Assembly: GCA_016630955.3 (NCBI GenBank)
Contig: CM050002.1
Location: 310,001 to 374,000, forward strand
Source: Didymella arachidicola
Lineage: Eukaryota > Ascomycota > Dothideomycetes > Pleosporales > Didymellaceae
Direction: 5' to 3'
DNA: 64,000 nucleotides
Positions 42,859 through 53,041 of this stretch are shown piece by piece. The first letter of the stretch is position 1. Each line of letters starts with the position of its first letter. The position numbers and the translations under genes are program-made. The notes beneath the pieces were generated by a model, which ran no database searches, was not told the origin of the DNA, and saw nothing but the letters and a program-made list of their open reading frames with translations.

Positions 42859-43538
42859 TCAGTCAGCCTAAGTCAAGTAACAAAGTGACGACTGGCAGTG
42901 AAGCCGACTGGGTACAATGCGTAGTACGGAAGCGACATAGCTCCATCACTGACGCCATTGAGATACAAGGTTGTGCGTGTAAGGTGACCGGCTGCATCGT
43001 CTCTAGTCTGGAGTATCCTGAGAGGGATCAACACGAGGATACACTTACGGTCTGGTGGGAGTAAGCACCACTGCTGAATATATGTAACAGCAAAGCCGTC
43101 GGGAGCTTCTCGAAGTAGCGGAAGGTGAAGGTGGTGGGAAGAGTTGGCTCAGTGGGCGAAACTTATAGAAGGCAGGCGCAAACGACAACAAGCCCCGTGC
43201 GCAGCCAGCGTGGGGCAACGGCACGTCATTCGACGGCGGTAGAGAGACGATGAAGGTGAAGATGAGGAAGAGACTGGACACTGATTGGCCCATCTCGTCA
43301 AGACGGTGAAGATCGCGGTTGCCTGCATAAAGGTGTAAAACTTCTCGCCCGAAGACCGTGCACGAACCTGTTAGATCATGTTGACAGGGAAGTGTACGAA
43401 GAGTCGACCCAGAAGCCGTATAACCGCGTCCTGGGGCTTCGCCGTCGACCTACAATATGTGGGTCAAGTATTGCTGCTGTGTTTGTCCTGCTGTCACTTT
43501 TCACTGTGCCCTTTTGACTTGTCCAAAACAGCTCTGGC
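42859..43538. other. Intergenic: upstream of the zinc-knuckle gene
   Basis: 680 bp that hold the promoter of the zinc-knuckle gene and the 3' flank of the MFS gene. A minus-strand GTAAGT donor near 43048 could start a 5'-leader intron. No other feature was seen. Confidence 0.45.
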
Positions 43539-45435
43539 TCAAGTTCCTCCAAAGACTCCCTCTTCACCCGCGATGGTTTCCTCGGCATCCAGCTCGATCT
43601 TTGGCAATGGCTTCTTCCAGCCTGTGCAAGCTTGAACTAGCGTGACGATTACGGCCAACCCAGTAGCTGCAAAGAACAACGCCTGAACAGCATCCTGGTA
43701 GGCATTGACTGCAACATCTTTCTCAATGCCATCAAGCTTGCCGACTAGAGCAGGACTGCCCAAAAGCTTCCTCACGAGATCAGCACGATCTGTAAGTCCT
43801 ACGTCCGCGAAACCGTCGACGAGCGAGCGACGTAATACGCGACCGAACAAACCGCCTCCAATCGCCGACCCAAAGCTACCCGCAAAGCCACGAAACGTCG
43901 CAAGCAAGGAGATGATGATTGGGTGGAGCTCGGGTAATGTCAAGTGGAGAAGATGCACGAGAGTGTAGTTGAGAGCTGCACCTGTAATGAGGCCGTTCAG
44001 AAAGACCAGGAGCATGTACAGCACCATGTCGCTTGTGGGCGAGGAGATGAGAGCAAGGGCCGCCATGGTGATGGGCCATACAGCCATGGAGATGACGCTG
44101 TGCGCATAGAAGCTGCCTTCGCGTTTGATATGGAAAACTCCGGCAAGGATACCGCCAGTTGCGAAACCGGCATTGGTAGGAATGAGAATGGACCCAGCAG
44201 CTGCGGGGACCCATCCGCGTACAGCCAGAGCAAACACTGGCGTATAAAAGAGAATTGCCCATCGGGCCATCATGGCGCCTACGGTAGCCAGACATGTAAG
44301 TAAAGTGCCACGAGACTTCATCACAGTGACTGGAATAACGGGATCCTTCGCGACGTATATTTCGTTCAAAACGAAAAGCGGCAGCGATAACGCAGACAGT
44401 ACGAGTGGTTGCGTAAGGATTACAGGTCCAGACAGGCCGAACAGGAAGAGGACAATGGTGAGGATGAGCAACAGAGCGCCAGAGTAGTCGATCTGCGCTA
44501 GTTTCTGCCTGAATGTGTACTGCGTGTATTTGTTGTCCTGGGTAGTGTAATTGACCGGGATCGCAAGAAGGAGTCCGAGCCCGGCAAGGAAACAAAGTGG
44601 AGATTGTACCCCAAATAGCGGTTTCTAAAGACATCAGTCTGGTACTGCGAGACTTGGACGCATGACATACCCAGCCAATCTTTGACTCTAGTGCTCCGGC
44701 AATGACAGCACCAAGCGACACGCCCACAGTCATGCCGGTATTGACCAGTCCAATGAACAGCCCACGACGTTCAGGGCTGGTAACCTGGATAACGATGATA
44801 CTGGCAACGATGAAGATCCCACTTGCACCCACTCCTGAGACAACACGACCGACGATGAACATCTCGAATGTCCTCGAGGAGGCAACAATGAGAGTCCCTG
44901 CAGCAAGAACCACCGTTGAGATGAACATGCAAAGTCTGGGACTGAAGACTTGAGACAATCGACCCATCAAAGGCGCAAGAGACGAGGCGGCGATGAGATA
45001 TGACGACGTCAGCCATGTCACTTTGTCGAAGGCGTCTAGGTCTGCAGCGATGGCGGATTGGGTAGTGGTCAGAATTGATATGTTCGTGGCTGGACAAGTA
45101 TTAGCGAACACAGACCAAAGTCGTACTCAAGACATTCTAGACAGCCATCGAAGCACAGTCTCACGCGATTTGAATGTTCGGGCAGTATCAAAGTGTAGGA
45201 GTATGAATACAACATCAGGGAGAACAGTACCTTGCAGAAAGATGAGCAGGCCGATGGAAGTAATAATTAAGCCTCCACGGATCTTCGATATGGGCTGCTC
45301 CTCATCATGCCGGAGTCCTGCTAATGCACTCGAGATGGATCCTCGAATCACGGCTCCAGGTTCCTCAGTAATTCGGCGCAAGAGCGGCGTCCGTTCCCGA
45401 ACGCTGCGATAGTACTGGTCCCGCCGGATGGGCAT
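43539..45435 (-). CDS. MFS drug/amino-acid transporter, DHA2-like (about 14 TM), three exons
   Basis: Exons 45435-45231, 45089-44671 and 44624-43539 (introns 141 and 46 bp) give 569 aa. A polar N-terminus with RTPLLRR comes before the first helix (GLIITSIGLLIFLQ, continuing across the intron into ATNISILTTTQSA). Motif A-like LMGRLSQVFSPR follows helix 2, and the motif C-like region is GLVNTGMTVGVSLGAVIAG. The number of hydrophobic segments fits the 14-helix DHA2 group, which includes vacuolar basic amino acid transporters (Vba/Fnx type) and multidrug exporters. The TTTQSA motif near helix 1 resembles the vacuolar group, so a vacuolar role is possible but not shown. The substrate is unknown. 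MFFSSSSHTM lies upstream in frame and could extend the start to 45462. Confidence 0.87.
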
Positions 45436-45989
45436 TGTGTGCGAGGATGAAGAGAAAAACAAATGGTTCTCAATTGATGAGCCCGGTGCGCATCGGAAGA
45501 AGAGACGTCGGGTCGTGTGCCGTCAACTGTGATGACGAAGTTTACCGCTGCGATGACAAATGTTGCCGAGGGTTAACATCGGCGGGCAATTTGGGATGCG
45601 AGCATTTCGTGATACAACTGGACAATGGCAGATCCGAGAAGCGGGCTTCTCCTCAAGCACGTTGTGTATGTCGTGTTACACGAGCCTGACCCAAATCAAC
45701 GTGTTAAACGCTTATGCAGCTGTTGTGGTGACGTAGCTGGTGATTGGCCATTGAGCTCGATCTTAGCGGCATCCGCGGTCGATCGACCTTGCCAGTGGAA
45801 AGCTGGCCTCAAGCAAACAATCTCACCACGGCGCTCGTAGCTAGCTTCTCTGCCTGTTTCTGACCCTGGCAGATGTCGCAATGACCACTTGCACCTCCAC
45901 GCAAACTTACTCTCTCACTCCAGAAAGATGAGGCCACGATGGCAGCGGCTCGTGCCGTTATTCTTTGGTAGGCCTGCACCCTGACAACC
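45436..45989. promoter_or_regulatory. Divergent promoter region (MFS / HRD3-like)
   Basis: 554 bp between divergent start codons. No recognised motif or ORF with a domain. Confidence 0.45.
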
Positions 45990-48597
45990 ATGATAGCGTC
46001 CTCACTGACCACTAGAATCGCAGTCATTCTAGCGACACTCCTTTCGTTTGCAACAGCACAGTATGGCGGCAGCGACGTGCATGCCCAGCAGAAGCCTCTA
46101 GGGAGGAAGCTGGCACCTTCAGGGACGGCACCGTCAGACAAGCAACCAGCATCGAAGTCAAGATGGGGCACGAAAGAGGAAGGCCAGCAGCAGGATAAGG
46201 GCCATGTTGAGTTTGAAGAGGCAATCTCACTGCTCCATAAGGTCAAGCCGGCGGCGGTGTCCTGGTACAACTTCGACAAGAACGCGGGCATCGTTGGGGC
46301 AGGCGCATACTATGTAAAGGAGCTGTTCTTCCTCCTCTTCATGAACGGACCGACCGATTCGCAGCCCTTCACGACCGACCCGCAGCCGAAGAAGCTCAGC
46401 CAGCCGTTGTCGCAGGCCGTCAAGCTGCTGGAAAAAGCCGCAGAGCAGAAGGACCCAGACGCCATCTTCACGCTCGCCGAGCTGAACTTCTACGGCAATT
46501 ACTCGCACCCGCGCAATTACTCCGAAGCATTTCGACGATACCACGAACTCGCGACGCTTAACGGCAACGCATCGGCACAGCACATGATTGGGTTCATGTA
46601 CGCTACTGGGATCGGAGGCGCAGTGGAGCAAAACCAGGCTAGAGCGATGCTATACCATACTCTGGCGGCCGAGGGCGGTGACATCCGGTCAGAAATGACC
46701 ATAGCGTACCGTCACTCTTCTGGCATTGCGACACCCAGGAACTGCGATGAAGCGGTGCACTTTTACCGGGAAGTCGCAAGGAAGGCTATTGCATACATGC
46801 GGTCTGGGCCACCGGGAGGGCATTCGATGCCTCGAGAGTCATACAGGATCGCCGATGAGGAGGGTGGCGTGTACGGTGAGGGTGCAAGTGCAAGCAGCTC
46901 AGGACCGAACGCCAAGTTGGGCAGCGTGCACTCGGACGCGTACTCTTCCTTGGATGATGTAGTGGAGTACATGGATCTCCAAGCAAGGAAGGGCGATGCG
47001 AGAGCAAGCTTCAATCTGGCCAAGCTGAACTACGATGGAGCTAGGACTTCGAAACGGGACTTGCCAGCTGCGAAGAAGCGCTTCTTGGAGCTCGCTCGCA
47101 TGTACTGGGACAAGAATGGCAGGATCAAGCAGAATGTGTCTCCACTAACCGAGAAATTGGCAGCTAAGGCAGCTGGCTACCTTGGACGCATGTTCCTCCG
47201 TGGCGAGGGCATGCCTCAGAGCTTCGACATCGCCAGGACCTGGTTCCGACGCGGCATTGAGCATGGTGACGCTCTTTCGCAGTACTCGATGGGCATCATG
47301 TATCTGAAGGGTCTTGGTGTACCCAAGAATCCTGTCAAGGCGGCCGAGCTGTTCGGGGCCGCCGCAGATGATGACCTGGCTGTGGCGCAGGTACGCCTGG
47401 GGGCGCTCTTTCTTGATCAGGGCGATGTTCCGACTGCGATGAAGTATTTCGATCTAGCCGCACGACATGGCCACCTCGAAGCCTACTACTACCTGGCTGA
47501 ACTTGCACATCATGGCGTTGGCCGCGACAAGTCTTGCCATGTCGCTTCTGCCTACTATAAGATCGTTGCAGAGAAGGCTGAGCTTATCTCCACCTCTTTT
47601 CCCGAGGCCAATGAGGCCTATGCTAATGGAGACCTGGAGACGGCCCTCGTTCGTTTCATGATGGCTGCTGAGCAAGGCTTTGAAGTCGGACAAGCAAACG
47701 TGGCATACCTACTCGACCAGGTCAAGCCCAATTTCGCTCTCAGCTCGCTCATTCCGTTCATGCGAAGAAGGGCAAGCCTTGCAAGTGACGCTGTCTTAGC
47801 TCTGATTTACTGGACCCGCTCAGCAGAGCAGAAGAATGTCGACTCGATGGTCAAGATGGGTGACTACTACCTCCAAGGCTTTGGAACATCGCCAGATCAC
47901 GAAAAAGCAGCCGCATGCTACCAGGCCGCAGCAGAGACATTGCGCAGCGCTCAATCAATGTGGAATCTAGGGTGGATGCATGAGAATGGTATTGGCGTGG
48001 ACCAGGACTTCCACCTGGCGAAACGACACTATGATCTGGCTCTTGAGACCAACCCTCGTGAGGCACACTTGCCCGTCTTGCTGGCTCTGTACAAGCTCAG
48101 GTTCCGCAGCTGGTGGAATACCATCACCAATGGCAAGATAAAGTCTATCCAGGACGAACCTAGTAAGCACCCTCCCCTCCTATGCCTTCTCCAGCCATTA
48201 ACGAAAGTCAGGCGTCAAGAAAGACTTTTCCCTTTCCGAGTGGATCAGCGCCTTCCTGGACGCCGAACTCGCCGGATGGGATGAATATGAGCCCGATGAT
48301 TACGAGGATCATATCGACGGCGGCGATGGCTACTACGGGGACGATATTGACTCTGACATACTAGAGTCGCTGGTCATCCTTGCGCTGAGCGGCGCACTGG
48401 CGTTTCTACTATATTACCGGGCACAAAGACAGAGGAGGCAGGAGGAGGAGCGACAGAGACAGCAGTTGCAGCATCTTCAGGCGAACGGCTTAGCGCCTGT
48501 TGCACCTGCGGCTGCTGCTCCGGTGTTGCCTGCCGGACAGGATCAAGGCTTCCAATTGAATGACATGTTTTGGGCGGGTGGTGGTGCAGGGTTATAA
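45990..48597 (+). CDS. HRD3: HRD3/SEL1L-like ERAD protein with SEL1 repeats, two exons
   Basis: Exons 45990-48162 and 48212-48597 (49-bp intron) give 852 aa. The N-terminus is a signal peptide (IAVILATLLSFATAQ). The lumenal part holds many SEL1 repeats, for example AQHMIGFMYATGIGGAVEQ, ALSQYSMGIMYLKGLGVPKN, AQVRLGALFLDQGDV and SMWNLGWMHENGIGVDQD. The spliced second exon adds FSLSEWISAFLDAE, an acidic stretch, one membrane helix (ILESLVILALSGALAFLLYY) and a Gln/Ala-rich cytosolic tail. Hrd3 stabilises the Hrd1 ubiquitin ligase and passes misfolded ER glycoproteins to it. Without splicing, the frame ends early and loses the anchor. This is the last host gene before the transposon island, which starts 78 bp after its stop codon. 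Confidence 0.93.
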
Positions 48598-48675
48598 GAA
48601 AGGTGTGAATAGAGGCGTTACATAGCATAGCATTAGAGACAAATTACTTAATCTCTAAGAGTAAAATTACAAATA

Positions 48676-49165
48676 ACGTACATGTACAGCGAGCGGGACA
48701 GTAAGCGAACGGGACACTTTTACCAAGACCCCACCAAAAACTCACCCTATTGTGGCCCAAAACACCACAAACTGGCGCTGCATAAGGCGAAACAAGCTGC
48801 AATATTACTTAGAGACCTCTTCTACAGCATTCTTGCACGTTCGTGCGTTGTGCCCACTCTCTCCGCACGTTCTACAGCGTCGTTGTGTTGGCTCGCCTCC
48901 TTCAGCGCGCACCCTCTTTTTTGGCTTCTTACTATCACCACGCGCGCCAAACTCCTTTAGAGCAGTCAATCGCTGCGCCTCTCTAACTGTCATGCTCCCT
49001 CCTAACTAGATCTTCTTTCTTTTGTGCAATTTACGCTCTGTTGCAGCTGCTAGAGCCTTATACAGCTTAGCTATTTCCTTCTTTGCTAAAACTAGCTCGT
49101 ACACTACACCCTTTGCCCCCTTTAGAAAGTGCTTAGACGCGCTAGTAGTAGACGTTAGTAAGCTA
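48676..49165 (-). mobile_element. Truncated pogo-type element: 3' end only
   Basis: It begins after a TA dinucleotide with a TIR carrying the motif pair GCGAGCGGGACA and GCGAACGGGACA, followed by CTTTTACCAAGACCCC. Reading inwards on the minus strand, it encodes the last part of a transposase: a helical segment (VYELVLAKKEIAKLYKALAA), an in-frame TAG where related copies suggest CAG, then LTALKEFGARGDSKK and an intact zinc knuckle CRTCGESGHNARTC. The coding trace ends near 49165 in AT-rich sequence and no 5' half or second TIR is present, so this is a remnant. Confidence 0.8.
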
Positions 49166-49260
49166 CTAAAATAGCTTTTATACTTAATCTAAATTAGAGT
49201 TAATTATAACTTAATTTATTTATATTCTTTAAAGTTTAAGATAACTAGAACTTATTATTA

Positions 49261-49305
49261 ACGCCAACTACCACCGGATGGCGCACCCCACCGGAATGGC
49301 GCACC
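49261..49305 (+). repeat. Left TIR of the complete pogo element
   Basis: Starts ACGCCAACTACCACCGGATG and holds two direct copies of an ACCGGA(A)TGGCGCACC motif about 17 bp apart. It pairs with 51050-51094. Confidence 0.95.
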
Positions 49306-49341
49306 TTGCCAAGACCACACCTCTTTTGACCACCACCAACG

Positions 49342-50976
49342 ATGTCGCAACAAATTGATCTTGAATTACTTTCTCGTGAAGATAGAATTAAGCTTGCTAT
49401 TAGAGCTATTAATTCTAATGCGAACCTAAGCCAGCGACGCGCTGCTGCTGTCTACAACGTGCCTGAAAGTACTCTTCGAAGGCAACGCGCCAAACCAGCT
49501 TCTCAACGCGTTATCTACCCCAATTGCTCTCGGCTTACAAAGCAAGAAGAGGAGGTGCTTGTTCAACATATAAGAAAGCTTGACGCGCGAGGATTTGCTC
49601 CTACGCTTACTTATGTGCGAGAGATGGCTGATCAACTGTTGGCTGCTCGCGATGGGGGCAAGGTTGGAGAAAACTGGACCTACAGGTTTATCCAGCGGAA
49701 ACCTGAGGTTAGGTCTCAGGTTTCTAGACTGAGAGATTACCGGAGAGTTCTGTGCAGCAATACAGCAATTATCAGTCCCTGGTTCGACCTTATACGCAAC
49801 GTTAAAGCCAAGTACGGCATCCTGGACCAAGATACCTACAACTTTGACGAGACTGGCTTCCAGATAGGCGTTGGAGGGTCAGTTAAGGTAGTGACTGCGT
49901 CTGAGAGACGTCGTGCACCACTCAGCCTTCAGCCTGGCGATCGTGAGTGGATAACTTTGATTGCTTGTATCAACGCGATGGGCTGGTCTGTCCCACCCTT
50001 CTTCATCCTCAAAGCAAAGCACCACGACAAGGCCTGGTACGTTAACAACCCAAAAGATTGGAGGATTGGGGTTAGCAAGAATGGCTGGACTACTAATGAA
50101 CTTGGCCTTGCCTGGCTAAAGCACTTTATCCAGCACACAGAGGCTGCTACTGTAGGTAGCCATCGGCTGCTGATTATCGATGGCCACGAGAGTCACAAGT
50201 CGCTCGAATTCCAGAATCTCTGCGAGGAAAGCAAGATTATTGCCCTCTGTATGCCTCCGCACGCCTCTCACATCCTGCAGCCACTTGACGTTGGGTGCTT
50301 TGCCCCGCTGAAGCAGGCGTACAAGAAGGAGATCAAAAGCTTGGCAGACAGTTACATTACCCACGTGGACAAAAAGGCCTTCTTAGCAACGTTTCAACCA
50401 GTATACAACAAGGCAATCTCAAAGAGCAACATCTTATCAAGCTTTAGAGCAACTGGCTTGGTCCCACTTGACCCAGAGGCGGTGCTGTCAAGGCTTGAAG
50501 TTAAGCCTCGTACGCCAACACCGCCTCTGCCTGGGCCTACCAACTGGCAACCTAAAACACCAACCAACGCGATTGAAATTGATAGCCAAACAACTCTTAT
50601 TATTAAGAGGATAAGAGAACATAGGAGTTCCTCTCCTGACTCAATTATTGAGATGGTCCTACAGGTTAAAAGGGGGTCTGCAAAGAGGGACTATTCGCAC
50701 ACGCTACTTGAGGCAAGGATAGCCCAGCTTGAACAGGCAAACAAGGCTGCTTCTGAGCGTAAGAGGCGTAAAAAGAAGCGGATTCAGGAAGGCGGGACTC
50801 TCTCGCAGGCAGAGGCAGAGGAAATACTAAAGGAGAAAGACGCTAAGGCTGAGACTAAGGGAGAAGGTGCGCAGGTAGGTAGCAGTAGTAAAGTTAAACG
50901 GTGCTGTACAACATGCGGCAGGATAGGGCATAATAAGCGCACTTGCCAGCAAGATGTAATAGAGATAGAGGATTAA
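49342..50976 (+). CDS. Pogo-type transposase (HTH_psq, CENP-B HTH, DDE_1) with C-terminal zinc knuckle
   Basis: A 544-aa open frame inside the complete element. Residues about 10-55 are a psq-type helix-turn-helix (LSQRRAAAVYNVPESTLRRQ), and about 65-135 a CENP-B-like HTH (LTKQEEEVLVQHIRKLDARG). The DDE_1 catalytic core spans about 160-400, with the three acidic positions in YNFDETGF, LLIIDGHESH and LQPLDVGCF (the D-D-D form typical of pogo). A basic coiled segment follows, and then a CX2CX4HX4C knuckle (CCTTCGRIGHNKRTC) near residue 525. Such enzymes bind the TIRs and cut and paste the element into TA sites. No key residue is missing, so it could be active. The ATG at 49342 is the first in frame and lies 37 bp inside the left TIR. 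Confidence 0.95.
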   Translation: MSQQIDLELLSREDRIKLAIRAINSNANLSQRRAAAVYNVPESTLRRQRAKPASQRVIYPNCSRLTKQEEEVLVQHIRKLDARGFAPTLTYVREMADQLLAARDGGKVGENWTYRFIQRKPEVRSQVSRLRDYRRVLCSNTAIISPWFDLIRNVKAKYGILDQDTYNFDETGFQIGVGGSVKVVTASERRRAPLSLQPGDREWITLIACINAMGWSVPPFFILKAKHHDKAWYVNNPKDWRIGVSKNGWTTNELGLAWLKHFIQHTEAATVGSHRLLIIDGHESHKSLEFQNLCEESKIIALCMPPHASHILQPLDVGCFAPLKQAYKKEIKSLADSYITHVDKKAFLATFQPVYNKAISKSNILSSFRATGLVPLDPEAVLSRLEVKPRTPTPPLPGPTNWQPKTPTNAIEIDSQTTLIIKRIREHRSSSPDSIIEMVLQVKRGSAKRDYSHTLLEARIAQLEQANKAASERKRRKKKRIQEGGTLSQAEAEEILKEKDAKAETKGEGAQVGSSSKVKRCCTTCGRIGHNKRTCQQDVIEIED

Positions 50977-51049
50977 TTTAAGCTATTGTACGTTTAAATT
51001 TCTTGTTGTGGTGCTGAAATATTGAGGTGTAAAGATAAATTTGCTACAG

Positions 51050-51094
51050 GGTGCGCCATTCCGGTGGGGTGCGCCATCCGGTGGTGGTTGGCGT
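51050..51094 (-). repeat. Right TIR of the complete pogo element
   Basis: Reverse complement of 49261-49305 with a single difference (C for T at position 10). Ends at the TA target duplication (51095-51096). Confidence 0.95.
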
Positions 51095-51324
51095 TAGTAG
51101 AAAGTAACGTACATCACAGGCGAGCGGACCACACGGGCGAGCGGACTACCTAGTTTTACTAGAGAAAACCAAACATCTAGAGGCTAATAACTCTAGAACT
51201 ATTCTATAGAATCTTCTAAAAATTAAATATCTATATCTTATATAGGTATGCTTTAAGTCTTATAAGTAGCTAAGCTCTAGCTCTTCTAGATCTAAAGCTA
51301 TAGAAAAGTAGGTCTAAATAATCC

Positions 51325-51800
51325 TGTTACGGTCCGTTGCAGCCTAGCCCCACTTTAACTCGCGGGGCAACCGGGGTCGCTCTCACCAAGCGAGTAAACA
51401 CGAGAGAGCACAACAAGAGGTGCTCTCTCCGACCTCTCCTTGGCATGAGAACAAGAAAACAGCGTTGCTCTCCTTGCTCTCCTGATCTCGAGAGAACACA
51501 CAGAGCGACAGAGCATCGCGCATAACACCCTTACACTCCTTAAGTATATAGTATGTAGGAACACAACCCTTACGGTTCGTGTTCAACCTAAGTTATCAAG
51601 TTTGTCTTTGGATCTCAAACCCAACCTTCGAGCTAGACAGTCTACTCTGTACTACTCATCGTTACCCTGCTCTCAAGACTGACAGATCGTATCTGTACAC
51701 CTTATTGCAACCAACCCTTTCGGCTTCCTGTCACCGTACTCATCCCCGAGAACCAATAGAATTAGTGCTTACGAGCTTTGCTTAAAGTACGACTTCAACA
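51325..51800 (-). mobile_element. Solo LTR A (476 bp)
   Basis: Read on the minus strand it starts TGTTGAAGTCGTAC and ends CCGTAACA, giving the TG...CA borders of an LTR. It is flanked by a perfect 5-bp target duplication AATCC (51320-51324 and 51801-51805). No internal retrotransposon domain remains, as after LTR-LTR recombination. The first 240-250 bp are nearly identical to LTR B, while the rest differs. The small open frame in it (51579-51785) is not coding. Confidence 0.85.
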
Positions 51801-51986
51801 AATCCCTGCAATACACTTTTTTATTAATAGCTAGTTTTCTACTAAAGCTATAGCTTCTAGATTCTAGAAATAGCTTCTTTATATACTTGCAGCTCTATTA
51901 TAAAAAATTTAAAATTTAATCTCTAGTATTAGAGTAGTTATTTAGGAGTAGAAATAGAGATTTAACTAGTAAAACTAGGTAGTCCG

Positions 51987-52518
51987 TGTTGAAGTCGTAC
52001 TTTAAGCAAAGCTCGTAAGCACTAATTCTATTGGTTCTCGGGGATGAGTACGGTGACAGGAAGCCGAAGGGGTTGGTTGCAATAAGGTGTACAGATACGA
52101 TCTGTCAGTCTTGAGAGCAGGGTAACGATGAGTAGTACAGAGTAGACTGTCTAGCTCGAAGGTTAGGTTTGAGATCCAAAGACAAACTTGATAACTTAGG
52201 TTGAACACAAACCTTAAGGGTTGTGTTCCTGTCTGCTATATACACAAAAGTCTCATAGAGTCTCATAGTCCTATAGGACTAAGTCTCGTGAGACTGTAGG
52301 ACCTCTGAGACAAGGAGTGGCTCTCATTGGTCCGTTGTCCCAAAGTCCCGTGTTCGGTTATTACCTGTCCCAATGGGACGCTATGCCGCAATAGTACTAG
52401 TGTGATCCCGTGTCGTTCTGGTGGGGTTGGGCCTTCAGCGAGGTCGCCGTGCCGCCTTGTAATTCCTTCCATCATACATAACTGTACGTCCCCCGAGTCC
52501 CAACTCATGTTCGTAACA
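51987..52518 (+). mobile_element. Solo LTR B (532 bp), opposite orientation to LTR A
   Basis: Starts TGTTGAAGTCGTAC and ends GTTCGTAACA on the + strand, with its own 5-bp duplication GTCCG (51982-51986 and 52519-52523). It landed inside the right TIR of the MITE. Its first half matches LTR A; its second half contains a different sequence with GTCTCATAGAGTCTCATAG-like short repeats. Confidence 0.85.
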
Positions 52519-52626
52519 GTCCGCTCGCCCGTGTAGTCCGCTCGCCCGTGTAGTCCGCTTGCCTGTAATGTACGTTAGTAGTAATAGAATCTATAGCTTT
52601 ATATTAAGAGTTAATATAACCTATTA

Positions 52627-53041
52627 ACGTACCTTACGGGCGAGCGAGCCAACGGGCGAGCGAGCTACTAGAATTAACTAGGGAAAATTAAAGATGTAGG
52701 GGTCTATATCTCTAGATCTACTAGGTAAAATCTTCTAAAAGTTTTATAGCTAGGTAATATATATATAGAGATTAATATCTTAAAATTTTAGAGGACTAGG
52801 CCTAATAGAGCAGAAGTTTTTTTATTTTACTAGAGGATTTTAGCGTACTTTTTAAAAACCTTAATAACTATTTCCCTTTTAGGCCTAGCTACTCTAAATT
52901 CTAAAATACACATGTTTATATAGGTGCAGCCTAGTTATAAAATTTTTAGAAGATTCTATTAAGTAGATCTAGATATATAGACCCCTGCATTTTGGATTTT
53001 CTCTAGTTAATTCTAGTGGCTCGCTCGCCCGTAAGGTACGT
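52627..53041. mobile_element. Foldback MITE (415 bp)
   Basis: Bordered by TA (52625-52626 and 53042-53043). The left end is ACGTACCTTACGGGCGAGCG and the right end its inverted copy. The inverted repeats continue well inside (GGGGTCTATAT...CTAGATCTACT on the left against AGTAGATCTAG...ATAGACCCC on the right) to about 150 bp per arm, with mismatches of mostly C/T and G/A type. There is no coding capacity. Confidence 0.85.

Larger units (their letters stand above)
49261..51094 (+). mobile_element. Complete pogo/Fot1-type DNA transposon (1834 bp)
   Basis: The element is flanked by TA on both sides (49259-49260 and 51095-51096), the expected target duplication for Tc1/mariner/pogo elements. Its 45-bp TIRs differ at only one position. 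It holds one open transposase gene. High TIR identity and an undamaged frame suggest a recent insertion that escaped mutation, in contrast to the AT-rich sequence around it. Confidence 0.95.
51107..52575. mobile_element. Non-autonomous pogo-derived MITE, split by two solo LTRs
   Basis: The element runs from a TIR after TA (51105-51106), ACGTACATCACAGGCGAGCG, to its inverted counterpart before TA (52576-52577). Without the two LTR insertions and their duplications it would be about 450 bp. There is no coding capacity and the interior is AT-rich. The left TIR has two copies of the GGGCGAGCGGAC-type motif; the right one has three. Its inner sequence resembles the MITE at 52627-53041 (shared CTAG-rich block followed by AATCTTCTAAAA), so the two belong to one family. 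Confidence 0.82.

Noticed and set aside
4399..48597. A functional cluster of ubiquitin-pathway genes (SP-RING, RMD5, CSN7, HRD3)
   Set aside because: They are spread over about 40 kb among unrelated genes on both strands, with no shared regulation visible; chance is enough.
1..48597. tRNA or other structured RNA genes
   Set aside because: I looked for A-box and B-box type sequences and cloverleaf pairs by eye and found none I could support; a covariance-model scan would be decisive.
51579..52208. Two near-identical 68-codon frames facing each other, and the large inverted repeat they form
   Set aside because: I first read this as a hairpin-forming gene pair, but the arms are solo LTRs with separate target duplications, so neither a gene pair nor one inverted duplication is needed.
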